From: Cupriavidus taiwanensis
GTDB lineage: Bacteria > Pseudomonadota > Gammaproteobacteria > Burkholderiales > Burkholderiaceae
Assembly (NCBI RefSeq): GCF_900250115.1
Contig: NZ_LT984803.1
Location: forward strand, 1,825,583-1,889,582
DNA: 64,000 bases
Reading direction: 5' to 3'
Of this stretch, positions 1-10,720 are shown in pieces. The notes under the pieces were generated by a model that saw nothing but the letters and a program-made list of their open reading frames with translations, had not been told where the DNA came from and did not search any database. A program made the position numbers and the translations under genes. Numbering within the stretch: the first letter of the stretch is position 1; each line of letters starts with the position of its first letter.

Positions 1-165
1 GGCCGGGTCGACCTCCGGGCAGGCCTGCTGCAGTCCGGAGCCGACGATCGCCGCGGCAATCGTGGTGCCCTCGGGGACGTCGATGTCCTTCAGGAACACG
101 GCCCCCGGCCGCGCGTAGCAGACCGCGATATGCACCGTGCCGGCGCTGCGTTCAGCTGGCGCCAT
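1..165 (-). CDS. rnfH: RnfH-family (UPF0125) protein, N-terminal part
   Basis: Only the first 55 codons are inside the window; the rest lies beyond base 1. The translation opens MAPAERSAGTVHIAVCYA and continues into a region rich in hydrophobic beta-strand residues (FLKDIDVPEG), which fits the small ubiquitin-fold RnfH family. The ATG at 165 lies inside the end of ratA, giving a 14-base overlap, so the two are almost certainly co-transcribed. The ratA-rnfH pair next to a divergent smpB is a widely conserved arrangement in proteobacteria and is the main support for the name. The biochemical role of RnfH is not well established. It was too short and cut off to be listed as a complete reading frame. 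Confidence 0.75.
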   Translation of the reverse strand, partial: MAPAERSAGTVHIAVCYARPGAVFLKDIDVPEGTTIAAAIVGSGLQQACPEVDPA

Positions 166-589
166 AGACCACCTCGGCGCGCTTGACGAAGGCATCGACA
201 AAGGTATTGGCGATCATGCTGAAGACCGGGCCAATGAGCTTTTCCAGCAGCAGGCTGGAAAACTCGTAGTGCAGGTGGAACTCGATCTTGCACGCGTCTT
301 CGCGCAGCGGCGTAAAGCGCCATGACCCGTTGAAGGTCTTGAACGGCCCGTCGGCAAAGGTCATGTCGATACGCGTCGGGCGTTCCTGGGTATTGCGCGT
401 ATGGAAGAACTGCTGGATGCCCTTGAAGTGGATATGGATCTTGGCGTCGAGTTTCGTCTCGGTCTGCTCGAACACCTCCACGCCGCCGCACCATGGCAGG
501 AACTTGGGATAGTCCTCCACGCGGGTGACCAGGTCATACATCTGCGCGGCCGAATAACCGAGCAGGACGGATTTATGGACGTCTGCCAT
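152..589 (-). CDS. ratA: RatA-like START/SRPBCC (coenzyme Q-binding) protein
   Basis: A protein of about 145 residues of the polyketide cyclase/START-like fold. Family members include E. coli RatA, reported to act on 50S subunits, and the Coq10-type ubiquinone-binding proteins. The first half contains the typical VEDYPKFLPWC stretch just after the first helix, and the C-terminal half has a long amphipathic helix (LLLEKLIGPVFSMIANTFV) that closes the lipid-binding pocket in this fold. An in-frame ATG exists at 616, but the homologous N-terminus MADVHKSVLLGYSA begins at 589, so I prefer 589. Neither start has a strong Shine-Dalgarno sequence. It overlaps rnfH downstream and is divergent from smpB. 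Whether it is a ribosome-directed toxin or a quinone chaperone cannot be read from the sequence. Confidence 0.85.
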   Translation of the reverse strand: MADVHKSVLLGYSAAQMYDLVTRVEDYPKFLPWCGGVEVFEQTETKLDAKIHIHFKGIQQFFHTRNTQERPTRIDMTFADGPFKTFNGSWRFTPLREDACKIEFHLHYEFSSLLLEKLIGPVFSMIANTFVDAFVKRAEVVYGAS

Positions 590-660
590 GTAAGGGGAAA
601 TCTGGCTTGCGGCCATGCCGCGCGCGCTGCGCGGCAGGCATGCGCCTGTGCCGGGGGCTG

Positions 661-676
661 GTTTGCTAGAATCCCG
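661..676 (+). promoter_or_regulatory. Candidate extended -10 promoter of smpB
   Basis: In the 179-base gap between ratA and smpB, the sequence TGCTAGAAT (664-672) matches an extended -10 element (TGn before TAGAAT). No good -35 box lies 17 bases upstream, as expected for extended -10 promoters. It would start transcription around 680, leaving a leader of about 90 bases before smpB. Seen by eye only. Confidence 0.4.
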
Positions 677-768
677 ATTTTAGCCGACCCGCGCGCTCCG
701 CGGCATCCCGCCATGCGGCGCCGCAGCGAACCGGCCGGAATCCAACCTACCGCACCCTACCCGCACGC

Positions 769-1221
769 ATGACCATTGCAGATAACAAGAAGGCCTTCTT
801 CGACTATTTCATCGAGGAACGATACGAGGCCGGGATCGTGCTGGAAGGCTGGGAGGTCAAGGCGATCCGCGCCGGGCGGGTGCAGATCAAGGAAGGCTAT
901 GTGGTGGTGCGCGACGCCGAGATGTTCCTGATCGGCGCCCATATCAGCCCGCTGCAGAGCGCCTCCACCCACGTCAAGCCCGATCCGGTGCGCACGCGCA
1001 AGCTGCTGCTCAAGGCCGACGAAATCAAGAAGCTGATCGGCAAGGTCGAGCAGCGCGGCTACACGCTGGTGCCGCTGAACCTGCATTACACCCGCGGCCG
1101 CGTCAAGTGCGAGATCGGCCTGGCCAAGGGCAAGAAGCAGTTCGACAAGCGCGAGACCGAGAAACAGCGCGATTGGCAGCGCGAGAAGGCCCGCATCATG
1201 AAGGGCGACACCAAGGCATAG
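769..1221 (+). CDS. smpB: SsrA-binding protein SmpB
   Basis: SmpB binds tmRNA (SsrA) and delivers it to stalled ribosomes for trans-translation. The 150-residue length is typical. Family hallmarks are visible: the N-terminal [18 protein letters not shown], then [20 protein letters not shown], the central [18 protein letters not shown], and the basic C-terminal tail [18 protein letters not shown] that mimics the missing mRNA/codon-anticodon partner. The ATG at 769 gives the conserved N-terminus. It is transcribed away from ratA. The tmRNA gene itself is not in this window. Confidence 0.97.
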   Translation: MTIADNKKAFFDYFIEERYEAGIVLEGWEVKAIRAGRVQIKEGYVVVRDAEMFLIGAHISPLQSASTHVKPDPVRTRKLLLKADEIKKLIGKVEQRGYTLVPLNLHYTRGRVKCEIGLAKGKKQFDKRETEKQRDWQREKARIMKGDTKA

Positions 1222-1233
1222 CGCCGCCCGCCC

Positions 1234-1253
1234 GCGCCTGCGTGTTCAGGCGC
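1234..1253. terminator. Hairpin between convergent smpB and the band-7 gene
   Basis: GCGCCTG (1234-1240) and CAGGCGC (1247-1253) form a 7-bp stem with a 6-base loop in the 24-base gap between the two convergent genes, running into the end of the minus-strand gene. There is no T-tract, so it is at best a weak terminator or RNA-stabilising structure. Confidence 0.3.
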
Positions 1254-2178
1254 CGGCCTTCTGCCCCTTCACGATCTGCAGCGCTGACGCGATCATGCTG
1301 CTCATCTCGCCCAGGTTGCCGGGCACGATCAGCGTATTGCCTTGCTTGGCCAGGTTGCCGAATGCGGCAACATATTCCTCGGCCACCTTCAGGTTGACCG
1401 CGTCCATGCCGCCTTCGGTGCGGATCGCGTTGCCGATCTTCTGGATCGCCTGCGCGTTCGCCTCGGCCACGGCCAGGATGGCCTGGGCCTCGCCCTGCGC
1501 GGTATTGATCGCCGCCTGCTTCTCGCCTTCCGATTTCTGGATCGCCGCCTCGCGCGCGCCCGAGGCCAGGTTGATCTGTTCCTGGCGCCTGCCTTCCGAC
1601 GCGGCGATCAGCGCCCGCTTTTCCCGCTCGGCGGTGATCTGCGCCTGCATCGCATGCAGGATCTCCTTGGGCGGGGTCAGGTCCTTGATCTCGTAGCGCA
1701 GCACCTTCACGCCCCAGTTGGAAGCGGCTTCATCCAGCGCATTGACCACGCTGTGATTGATGAACTCGCGCTCCTCGAAGGTCTTGTCCAGCTCCAGCTT
1801 GCCGATCACCGAGCGCAGCGTGGTCTGCGACAGCTGCGTGATCGCGACCACGAAATTGCTGGAGCCGTACGACGCCTTCATCGGGTCGGTGACCTGGAAG
1901 TACAGCACGCCGTCGACCTGCAGCTGCGTGTTGTCCTTGGTGATGCAGACCTGGCTGGGCACGTCCAGCGGGATTTCCTTGAGCACGTGCTTGTAGGCGA
2001 CGCGGTCGACGAACGGCACCACGATCGACAGCCCCGGCGTCAGGGTCGCGTGATAGCGGCCCAGGCGCTCCAGCACCCAGGCATGCTGCTGCGGCACGAT
2101 CTTGATGCCCTTGGCAATCAGCACGATGACGGCGATGAGGATGATCAGCGGCAGCAAACCAAGCTGAAAAGCGAGCAT
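1246..2178 (-). CDS. qmcA: SPFH/band-7 (stomatin/QmcA-like) membrane protein
   Basis: A 310-residue SPFH-domain protein related to stomatins and E. coli QmcA. One N-terminal transmembrane helix (LLPLIILIAVIVLIAKG, about residues 8-24) is followed by the SPFH core (VPQQHAWVLERLGRYHATL through VLRYEIKDLTPPKEIL). Then comes a long charged coiled coil with alanine/glutamate repeats (AAIQKSEGEKQAAINTAQGE, about 210-260) used for oligomerisation. The ATG at 2178 has a GGAGGG Shine-Dalgarno sequence seven bases upstream. It lies downstream of an NfeD-like gene on the same strand. Such pairs form membrane microdomain assemblies thought to act in membrane protein quality control; the specific role here is inferred. 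Confidence 0.9.
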   Translation of the reverse strand: MLAFQLGLLPLIILIAVIVLIAKGIKIVPQQHAWVLERLGRYHATLTPGLSIVVPFVDRVAYKHVLKEIPLDVPSQVCITKDNTQLQVDGVLYFQVTDPMKASYGSSNFVVAITQLSQTTLRSVIGKLELDKTFEEREFINHSVVNALDEAASNWGVKVLRYEIKDLTPPKEILHAMQAQITAEREKRALIAASEGRRQEQINLASGAREAAIQKSEGEKQAAINTAQGEAQAILAVAEANAQAIQKIGNAIRTEGGMDAVNLKVAEEYVAAFGNLAKQGNTLIVPGNLGEMSSMIASALQIVKGQKAGA

Positions 2179-2286
2179 GTAACGACCCTCCAGGCAGAAT
2201 ACATCGGTACGGCGCCGCCGGTCGGCGGCAGGCGGAACACACCGCGGCCGCGGCCGCGATGCGCGAAAGACTCGGAAGACAGGGCT

Positions 2287-2721
2287 TCAGCGGGGCGATA
2301 CCACCAGCGTGCTGCCGCGCACCGCGACGATGCGGTAGCGGCCCGGCGCAAGGGCGCGATCGGGGGGGCAATCTGGCGCCAGCTCGACGGTCCAGTCGGC
2401 GCCGCGATACGGCACGCGCGCGCGCCGGTTGGCATCCCACGCGGGCACGTCGAGCTCCTGGCCGATATCGAGGTTGACGTTGGGATCGGCCGCGGCATTG
2501 CCGCGGCGCAGCTTGCCGAAGCGGGTACCCCGCAGCCCGGCGATCAGCGCCGCCGCGACCAGCGCTCCGATCAGTGTCTGCGCCGCGGGCGATGCGCCGA
2601 GCAAGGCGGCCACGCCGGCGGCGGCCAGTCCCACCGCCACCATCAGCAGGTAGAACGTGCCGGTGTTCAGTTCGACGATCACCAGCAGCACCGCTGCCAC
2701 GAACCAGATGTAGTACGCCAT
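2287..2721 (-). CDS. nfeD: NfeD-like membrane protein
   Basis: A 144-residue NfeD-family protein. The N-terminal half has three short hydrophobic segments (YYIWFVAAVLLVIVELNTG, LLMVAVGLAAAGVAALLG, TLIGALVAAALIAGL). The C-terminal third is a small beta-barrel (OB-fold type) domain ending in RYRIVAVRGSTLVVSPR. The reading frame stays open upstream, but the ATG at 2721 begins right at the first membrane segment and is the sensible start. It sits 108 bases upstream of the band-7 gene on the same strand. NfeD proteins partner with SPFH proteins, so the two likely form one membrane complex. This is the short form without a ClpP-like serine protease domain. Confidence 0.85.
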   Translation of the reverse strand: MAYYIWFVAAVLLVIVELNTGTFYLLMVAVGLAAAGVAALLGASPAAQTLIGALVAAALIAGLRGTRFGKLRRGNAAADPNVNLDIGQELDVPAWDANRRARVPYRGADWTVELAPDCPPDRALAPGRYRIVAVRGSTLVVSPR

Positions 2722-2759
2722 CCAAGCTCCCGTTCGTCCACGGATTTCCCGAAAAAGTA

Positions 2760-2796
2760 AAAGCCCCGCAGCGCCATACAGCGTCTGCGGGGCTTT
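2760..2796 (-). terminator. Rho-independent terminator of ppsA
   Basis: AAAGCCCCGCA and TGCGGGGCTTT form an 11-bp perfect stem around a 15-base loop. Reading on the minus strand it is followed by a T-rich stretch (TTTTACTTTTT). It lies between the ppsA stop codon and the NfeD gene and so separates the two units. Confidence 0.85.
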
Positions 2797-2872
2797 GCAA
2801 CACCTGACGCAGGGCCGGTGCCTCCGCCGGCTGCCCGAGGGCGCCGGCATCGTTATTGTGACGTCAAAGGCC

Positions 2873-5257
<2,385 letters not shown>

Positions 5258-5463
5258 GAGAGCCTCAAAACAAAGTAGAAAACTGGTTGCGCATGCCCGG
5301 TATGTTGTTGATGTTCTGTTCCCGGACGGATCGCTTGGCTAAGCAACCCCGGACTGGCGCTGCGGACCTGGCGCTACGGCTCTCATCGCGCAGCGCGCAT
5401 TGTCGACAATTCCGGGCGCAGTTTGTGGCGCGCGCATGTTGCGGAGCCGGCCACCCTATGGAA

Positions 5464-5492
5464 TTGCTTAGCGAAAAGATCGCCGCTATTCT
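5464..5492 (+). promoter_or_regulatory. ppsR: Candidate sigma-70 promoter of ppsR
   Basis: TTGCTT (5464-5469) and TATTCT (5487-5492) are separated by 17 bases in the 292-base ppsA-ppsR gap. Transcription would start near 5499, which supports translation from the ATG at 5550 rather than the upstream in-frame ATG at 5496. I see no clear promoter for ppsA in the other half of the gap. Confidence 0.5.
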
Positions 5493-5549
5493 ACCGTGCT
5501 GCGCCGCACTTTTCTGCGGAAGATTCAATCTATTTATTCCACCCTCCCC

Positions 5550-6467
5550 ATGTCCCAGCCAGAAGCGCCCGGAACGGCGACACCCGGGTCCAAGCCTGGA
5601 ACTCAGCCCGAAACCCCTGCGGCGCCTACGCCCCAGGCAGCCGAGCGCCCCGCGGTGCGCACCGTGTTCATCGTCTCGGATGGCACCGGCATCACCGCCG
5701 AGACCTTCAGCCACTCCATCCTGGCCCAGTTCGAAATGCGCTTCCGCAAGGTGCGCATGCCCTTTGTCGATACCCCGGAAAAGGCACATATCGCCGTCGG
5801 CAAGATCAACGAGGCGTTCCACAACGAAGGCGTGCCGCCGATCGTCTTCACCACGCTGGTCAACCAGGAAGCGAACAAGGCGCTGCGCCGCGCCAAGGCG
5901 ATGATCCTGGACATGTTCCAGACCTTCATCGAGCCGCTCGAGAAGGAACTGGGCGTGAAATCCACCCACGCCATCGGCCGTTTCCACCAGAATGCGGACA
6001 CCGAGGCCTACAAGAACCGGATCGAGGCGATCAACTTCTCGCTGGCGCATGATGACGGCCAGTCACACAAGAACCTGGAGGAAGCCGATGTGATCCTGGT
6101 GGGCGTGTCGCGCAGCGGCAAGACCCCGACCAGCCTCTACCTGGCGATGCAGTACGGGCTGAAGGCGGCCAACTATCCGCTGATTCCCGACGACTTCGAG
6201 CGCGGCAGGCTGCCGTCGGCGCTCTATGCGTTCAAGCCGAAGATCTTCGGCCTGTCGATCGACCCGCAGCGCCTGACCGAGATCCGCAACGAGCGCCGCC
6301 CCGGCAGCAAGTACGCCGCGCTGGAAAACTGCCGCTACGAGGTCAACGAGGCCGAGGCGATGATGCGGCGCGAAGGCATCAAGTGGCTGTCGTCGACGCA
6401 CAAGTCGATCGAAGAGATCGCGACCACGATCCTGCAGGAGATCAAGGTCGATCGCGACAACTACTGA
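5550..6467 (+). CDS. ppsR: PEP synthase regulatory kinase/pyrophosphorylase (PSRP)
   Basis: Bifunctional regulator (DUF299 family) that inactivates PEP synthase by ADP-dependent phosphorylation of a threonine next to the catalytic histidine, and reactivates it by phosphate-dependent removal. The P-loop-like [11 protein letters not shown] is at about residues 184-194. The N-terminal [20 protein letters not shown] and the later [20 protein letters not shown] are family signatures, and the C-terminal [18 protein letters not shown] is the segment near the active site. The first 30 residues are Pro/Ala-rich and probably disordered. I start at 5550 because the predicted promoter covers the upstream ATG. 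Its position divergent from ppsA gives strong functional context. Confidence 0.95.
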   Translation: MSQPEAPGTATPGSKPGTQPETPAAPTPQAAERPAVRTVFIVSDGTGITAETFSHSILAQFEMRFRKVRMPFVDTPEKAHIAVGKINEAFHNEGVPPIVFTTLVNQEANKALRRAKAMILDMFQTFIEPLEKELGVKSTHAIGRFHQNADTEAYKNRIEAINFSLAHDDGQSHKNLEEADVILVGVSRSGKTPTSLYLAMQYGLKAANYPLIPDDFERGRLPSALYAFKPKIFGLSIDPQRLTEIRNERRPGSKYAALENCRYEVNEAEAMMRREGIKWLSSTHKSIEEIATTILQEIKVDRDNY

Positions 6468-6470
6468 AGC

Positions 6471-6499
6471 AAAAAAGCGGCCGTACTGGCCGCTTTTTT
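6471..6499. terminator. Bidirectional terminator between ppsR and the RNA methyltransferase gene
   Basis: A perfect 12-bp stem, AAAAAAGCGGCC / GGCCGCTTTTTT, with a 5-base loop starts three bases after the ppsR stop codon. The A- and T-tracts on both sides allow it to end transcription from both convergent genes. Confidence 0.92.
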
Positions 6500-6518
6500 G
6501 TGGGCCGCGCGGCCCCGG

Positions 6519-7301
6519 TCAGCCGGCGCGCCGCTGGCGCACCGCCTCGAACAGGCAGATCGCCGTCGCCGCGGCGACGTTCAGCGACTCCATCCCGCCC
6601 GGTTGCGGAATGCCGACCTTGCGCGTCACATGCGCCATCCAGCCCTCGCTGACCCCTGCCCCTTCGTTGCCGACCACCCACGCCACCGGTCCGCGCAGGT
6701 CGGTATCGAACACCGCGGTCTCGGCGTGCGACGAGGTCGCCAGCAGCGGGATCGCCAGGCGCGGCGCCAGCGCCTCGAGCGTGCAATGCTCGACGATATT
6801 CAGGTGGAAGTTCGCGCCCATGCCGGCGCGCAGGGTCTTGACCGACCACGCGAAGGCGCAACCGGTGGCAAGGAAGGCGTCGCGGATGCCCGCCGCGGCC
6901 GCGCTGCGCAGGATCGAGCCGACGTTGCCGGCGTCCTGCACCCCGTCCAGGATGATGCAGTCCTGCTCGATGCGCGCCGGCAGGCGGCCCGCCGGCGTCT
7001 CGATCACCAGCATCAGGTCGATGCCATTGACCACGCCGCTGATCTGCGTGAACAGCGCATCGGCCAGCACCACCACGCGCTCGCTATCCACCTGCGCCAG
7101 CAGCGGCGCCACTTCGGCGTGGTCGTAGTGGCGCTCCGACACCACGCAGGTCACCGGCTGGCCGCGCGCGGCGACGTAGGCCTGCGCCAGGTGCACGCCG
7201 TCGAGCAGCGACTGGCCCGCCTTGCGGCGCTGGTGCGTGGAACCGGCAAGCGCCTTCAGGTGCTTGAACAGCGCGTTGTCGCGCGAGGTGACGTGCTTCA
7301 C
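6519..7301 (-). CDS. TrmH/SpoU-family RNA 2'-O-methyltransferase
   Basis: A 260-residue SPOUT-class methyltransferase. The N-terminal part ([20 protein letters not shown], then [11 protein letters not shown]) is the substrate-binding domain found in RlmB/TsnR-like members. The C-terminal catalytic domain has the trefoil-knot motifs: [30 protein letters not shown] at about 213-222, and [20 protein letters not shown] near the end. It probably 2'-O-methylates a ribose in rRNA or tRNA, but the target nucleotide cannot be told from sequence. Its ATG overlaps the rnhB stop by four bases, so it is the last gene of the long lpx-rnhB series. Confidence 0.9.
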   Translation of the reverse strand: MKHVTSRDNALFKHLKALAGSTHQRRKAGQSLLDGVHLAQAYVAARGQPVTCVVSERHYDHAEVAPLLAQVDSERVVVLADALFTQISGVVNGIDLMLVIETPAGRLPARIEQDCIILDGVQDAGNVGSILRSAAAAGIRDAFLATGCAFAWSVKTLRAGMGANFHLNIVEHCTLEALAPRLAIPLLATSSHAETAVFDTDLRGPVAWVVGNEGAGVSEGWMAHVTRKVGIPQPGGMESLNVAAATAICLFEAVRQRRAG

Positions 7302-8092
7302 GATGCTTCGGGTGGCAGGAAGGTGCCGAGCTTGGCGGCGGCGGGCGCGGCACCGGCAAAGGCGTCTGCGTCAGCGTCGGCGTCGGCGTCGGCCTCAACG
7401 ATGGCAATGTCTTCGATGGCTGGCGCGGCGGCGGCCATGGCGGTAAACAACGGCCGCAGCGCCAGCGCCTCGCGCACGGGCGCGAACGAGCGGCGGTGGT
7501 GCGGGGTCGCGCCGAATTCGGCCAGCGCGGCCATATGCTGCGGGGTGCCGTAGCCGACGTGCGAATCGAAGCCATACTGCGGATAGGCCGCGTGCAGCTC
7601 CATCAGGGCACGGTCGCGCGCCACCTTGGCCAGGATCGACGCCGCCGAGATCGCCTTGACCAGCGCATCGCCCTTGACGATGGCTTCGACCGGGTACGCC
7701 ACCTGCGGGCAGCGGTTGCCGTCGACCTGCACCAGGTCCGGCACCACGCCGCTGGCGGCCAGGCCCTGCACGGCACGCTGCATCGCCAGCATGCTGGCGT
7801 GCAGGATGTTGATGGTATCGATTTCCTCGACCGTGGCGAAGGCGATATGCCAGCCCAGCGCGCGCTCGCAGATCTTCTCGTACAGCGCCTCGCGTTTGGC
7901 GGCGGTGAGGATCTTGGAATCGGCCAGGCCGCGGATCGGGCGTTTCGGGTCGAGCACCACCGCGGCGGCATAGACCGGGCCAGCCAGCGGGCCGCGGCCG
8001 GCCTCGTCGACGCCGCACAGGCGCTGGATGGCGCCGGCGGCCGGCGCCAGGTCCAGTCCCAGCTGCGGCGAGGCAGCATGGCGGCGTGCCAT
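7298..8092 (-). CDS. rnhB: Ribonuclease HII
   Basis: Degrades RNA in RNA-DNA hybrids and incises at single ribonucleotides in DNA. The catalytic [19 protein letters not shown] block is near residue 28, and [15 protein letters not shown] and [17 protein letters not shown] follow in the usual order. The ATG at 8092 overlaps the lpxB stop as TGATG; the reading frame stays open further upstream but only this start gives the family N-terminus. The protein is longer than most RNase HII because of a C-terminal tail of about 50 residues. This tail contains a run of alternating Ala-Asp ([15 protein letters not shown]) encoded by hexamer repeats. The same lpxB-rnhB-methyltransferase order is common in proteobacteria. 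Confidence 0.95.
   Translation of the reverse strand: MARRHAASPQLGLDLAPAAGAIQRLCGVDEAGRGPLAGPVYAAAVVLDPKRPIRGLADSKILTAAKREALYEKICERALGWHIAFATVEEIDTINILHASMLAMQRAVQGLAASGVVPDLVQVDGNRCPQVAYPVEAIVKGDALVKAISAASILAKVARDRALMELHAAYPQYGFDSHVGYGTPQHMAALAEFGATPHHRRSFAPVREALALRPLFTAMAAAAPAIEDIAIVEADADADADADAFAGAAPAAAKLGTFLPPEAS
7364..7398. repeat. GGCGTC hexamer microsatellite inside rnhB
   Basis: About six copies of a GGCGTC-like hexamer encode the alternating Ala-Asp stretch in the C-terminal tail of RNase HII. Slippage by whole units would change tail length by two residues without a frameshift. Confidence 0.8.
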
Positions 8093-9309
8093 CAGACGGT
8101 CCCCCGGCTGCGCAACAGGTCGACCACCACATCGGCCGCCAGTTGCGCGGTGTTGCACTTGAGCGTCTCGTGCATGCGCGTGAAATGCTCGTACAGGAAG
8201 GCGGTGTTGCCCTCGTCGTTGAGCTGCAGCAGGGTCTCGCGCGCCAGCGCCTCGGGCGTGGCGTCGTCCTGCAGCAACTCGGGCACGACAAAGCGCCCTG
8301 AAAGGATATTAGGCAATCCCACGTAAGGCAGATAACCCTGGCGCTTCATGATCTGCGCGGTCAGCCAGGGCACCTTGTACGAGATCACCATCGGCTTCTT
8401 GTACAGCGCCGCCTCGAGCGTGGCGGTGCCGCTCGCCAGCAGCACCACGTCGGCGGCCTCCATGGCCTGGTGCGACTTGCCGTCGACAATGGTAAGGCAC
8501 AGTTCCGGATGCTGGTGGTGCAAGTCTTCGACGATGGCGCGCAGCGGTGCGCTGGCCGCCGGCAACACGAACGCCAGCTTCGGGTCCATGCGCTGCATGC
8601 GAGCCATCGCCGCGAAAAAGGTGGCGCCGAGGTTGCGCACCTCGGACTGGCGGCTGCCCGGCAGCACTGCCACCACGCGGTGTCCGGCCGGCAACTTCAG
8701 CGCGGCGCGCGCGCCGGCCACGTCGGGCACCATCGGGATCACGTCGGCGAGCGGATGGCCCACGTAGGTGGCCGGAATGCCGGCCCTGGCGTAGATCTCG
8801 GGCTCGAACGGGAACAGGCACAGGATGTGGTCGACCGCGCGCGCGATGGTGCGGATGCGCCCGCCGCGCCAGGCCCAGATCGACGGGCTGACGAAATGCA
8901 CCACCGGGATGCCGGCGCGGCGCAGCGGCACTTCCAGGCCGAAATTGAAGTCGGGGGCATCGACGCCGATAAAACACAGCGGCGGCTCGGCCAGCAGCCA
9001 CTCGCGCACCGCGCGCCGCGTGGCGAGGATCTCGCGCAGCGAGCCCAGTACCTCGACGTAGCCGTTGACCGACAGCGTTTCCATCGGCCAGCGCGAGGCG
9101 AAGCCCTGCGCCATCATGCGCTTGCCGCCGATGCCGGCGTAGTCGACGCTCTCGCCGGTCTCGGCCAGGCGGGCCTGCAGCCCGCCCATCATCAGCGAGG
9201 CCAGCAGGTCGCCCGAGGCCTCGCCGGCCACCATGGCGATGGTGCCGCGCTTGCCCGCGGCGCTACCGTTGCCCGCGGGCAGGTCCTTCCGAATCGCGGC
9301 GTCAGCCAT
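8092..9309 (-). CDS. lpxB: Lipid-A-disaccharide synthase
   Basis: Condenses UDP-2,3-diacylglucosamine with lipid X to form the tetraacyl disaccharide of lipid A (GT19 glycosyltransferase, peripheral to the inner membrane). The 405 residues include [21 protein letters not shown] near residue 25, YVSP-type strand [14 protein letters not shown], and the sugar-nucleotide part [12 protein letters not shown] and [20 protein letters not shown]. The first 20 residues are a non-conserved polar extension. It lies 12 bases downstream of lpxA and shares its stop with the rnhB start. Substrate supply comes from lpxA and lpxD in the same series; lpxC and lpxH are elsewhere. Confidence 0.97.
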   Translation of the reverse strand: MADAAIRKDLPAGNGSAAGKRGTIAMVAGEASGDLLASLMMGGLQARLAETGESVDYAGIGGKRMMAQGFASRWPMETLSVNGYVEVLGSLREILATRRAVREWLLAEPPLCFIGVDAPDFNFGLEVPLRRAGIPVVHFVSPSIWAWRGGRIRTIARAVDHILCLFPFEPEIYARAGIPATYVGHPLADVIPMVPDVAGARAALKLPAGHRVVAVLPGSRQSEVRNLGATFFAAMARMQRMDPKLAFVLPAASAPLRAIVEDLHHQHPELCLTIVDGKSHQAMEAADVVLLASGTATLEAALYKKPMVISYKVPWLTAQIMKRQGYLPYVGLPNILSGRFVVPELLQDDATPEALARETLLQLNDEGNTAFLYEHFTRMHETLKCNTAQLAADVVVDLLRSRGTV

Positions 9310-9321
9310 GTGGGACCGGTC

Positions 9322-10125
9322 TCAGCGCACGATGCCGCGCTGGGTGGCGGCAAGGAAGTCGACAAAGGCCTGCAGCGGCGCCGCGGTGCCGGCATCCACC
9401 TGGGCCAGCAGTGCGGCAATCTCGTTGCGCGCCTCGTCGAAGCTGAGGTCGGACTTGTAAAGCAGCTTGTAGGCCTGGCGCAGTGCGGCGATCTGGCCGG
9501 CGTCGAAACCGCGGCGGCGCAGCCCTTCGACATTGATGCCGTGCGGCGTGGCCTTGTTGCCGCTCTTGTCGCTGGCCGCAATCACGTACGGCGGCACGTC
9601 CTGCACCAGTGCCGAGGCGCCGCCCAGCATCGCATGGGCGCCGATGCGCACGAACTGGTGCACGCCGCTCATGCCGCCCAGGATGGCCCAGTCGCCGACC
9701 TCGACGTGGCCGGCGATCTGCGCGTTGCTGGAAAACACGGTGTGGTTGCCGACCATGCAGTCATGGGCGATATGGACGTAGGCCATGATCCAGTTGTCGT
9801 TGCCGATGCTGGTCAGGCCGCGGTCCTGCACCGTGCCGGTGTGGATCGTGGTGAATTCGCGGATGGTGTTGCGGTCGCCGATCTCGAGCCGGGTCGGCTC
9901 GTTGCGGTACTTCATGTCCTGCGGCACGCCGCCGACCGAGGCATAGGGGCCGATGTTGTTGCCCGCGCCGATCGTGGTATGGCCCTCGACCGTCGTATGC
10001 GAGCCGATCCGGGTGCCGCTGCCGATCCGCACGTTGGGGCCGACGATGGAGAACGGGCCGACGCTCACGTCGGCGGCCAGCTCAGCCTTCGGGTCGACCA
10101 GTGCGGTGGGGTGGATTTGCGTCAT
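9322..10125 (-). CDS. lpxA: UDP-N-acetylglucosamine O-acyltransferase
   Basis: First enzyme of lipid A synthesis: transfers an R-3-hydroxyacyl chain from ACP to the 3-OH of UDP-GlcNAc. The 267 residues begin with left-handed beta-helix hexapeptide repeats ([20 protein letters not shown] onward). The catalytic His is at about 121 in [14 protein letters not shown], and the family signature [19 protein letters not shown] follows residue 65. The C-terminal third is helical, ending in [14 protein letters not shown]. The ATG at 10125 is preceded by AGGACAG. It follows fabZ after a 133-base gap and precedes lpxB. Confidence 0.98.
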   Translation of the reverse strand: MTQIHPTALVDPKAELAADVSVGPFSIVGPNVRIGSGTRIGSHTTVEGHTTIGAGNNIGPYASVGGVPQDMKYRNEPTRLEIGDRNTIREFTTIHTGTVQDRGLTSIGNDNWIMAYVHIAHDCMVGNHTVFSSNAQIAGHVEVGDWAILGGMSGVHQFVRIGAHAMLGGASALVQDVPPYVIAASDKSGNKATPHGINVEGLRRRGFDAGQIAALRQAYKLLYKSDLSFDEARNEIAALLAQVDAGTAAPLQAFVDFLAATQRGIVR

Positions 10126-10258
10126 GCGTACTGTCCTGTGATGGGTCTGGTGAAGGATGGGCCAATGCGCCGGGCAAAGGTTCCCGTCCGGGCCGTGCGC
10201 CCCGCGGCGCGGGGACGCGGCGGTCAGCCCGCGGCAGCGCCGCGGGCCGCGGGCGGCC

Positions 10259-10708
10259 TCACTCGGCCTGCTTCACGGTGCACATCAGCTCCGCCTCGCA
10301 GGCCACCTTGTCGTCGACCGTGGCGAACGCCTTGAACTTCCAGATGCCGCGGATATAGCGCTCGACCGTCACGTTCATGTGCAGCTGGTCGCCCGGGTAC
10401 ACCACCTGCTTGAAGCGGGCGCCGTCGATGCCGACGAAGTAGTACAGCGCGCCTTCCTTGCGCTCCATGTCGGCGCCGAAGGTCAGCAGGCCGGCCGACT
10501 GCGCCAGCGCCTCCAGGATCATCACGCCCGGCATCACCGGCTGCTCGGGGAAATGGCCCTGGAAGTACGGCTCGTTGATGGTGACGTTCTTCAGGGTCTT
10601 GATCCGCTTCTGCGCCTCGAACTCCAGCACGCGGTCGACCAGCAGGAACGGGTACCGGTGCGGCAGCAGCTTGAGGATCTTGCGGATATCGATTTCGGCC
10701 GCGCTCAT
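10259..10708 (-). CDS. fabZ: (3R)-hydroxyacyl-ACP dehydratase FabZ
   Basis: Dehydrates 3-hydroxyacyl-ACP in fatty-acid elongation and competes with LpxA/LpxD for the same acyl-ACP pool, which explains its place in the lpx cluster. The 149-residue hot-dog fold protein carries [16 protein letters not shown] near the start and the active-site helix [20 protein letters not shown] with catalytic His 52 and Glu 66. The ATG at 10708 has an AAGAGA ribosome-binding site. It lies 12 bases downstream of lpxD. Confidence 0.98.
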   Translation of the reverse strand: MSAAEIDIRKILKLLPHRYPFLLVDRVLEFEAQKRIKTLKNVTINEPYFQGHFPEQPVMPGVMILEALAQSAGLLTFGADMERKEGALYYFVGIDGARFKQVVYPGDQLHMNVTVERYIRGIWKFKAFATVDDKVACEAELMCTVKQAE

Positions 10709-10720
10709 GATGATTTCTCT

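Noticed and set aside
152..616. RatA as one half of a toxin-antitoxin module with rnfH as antitoxin
   Set aside because: The pair is a conserved housekeeping neighbourhood next to smpB, and RnfH is a ubiquitin-fold protein, not a typical antitoxin; sequence alone does not support a TA system.
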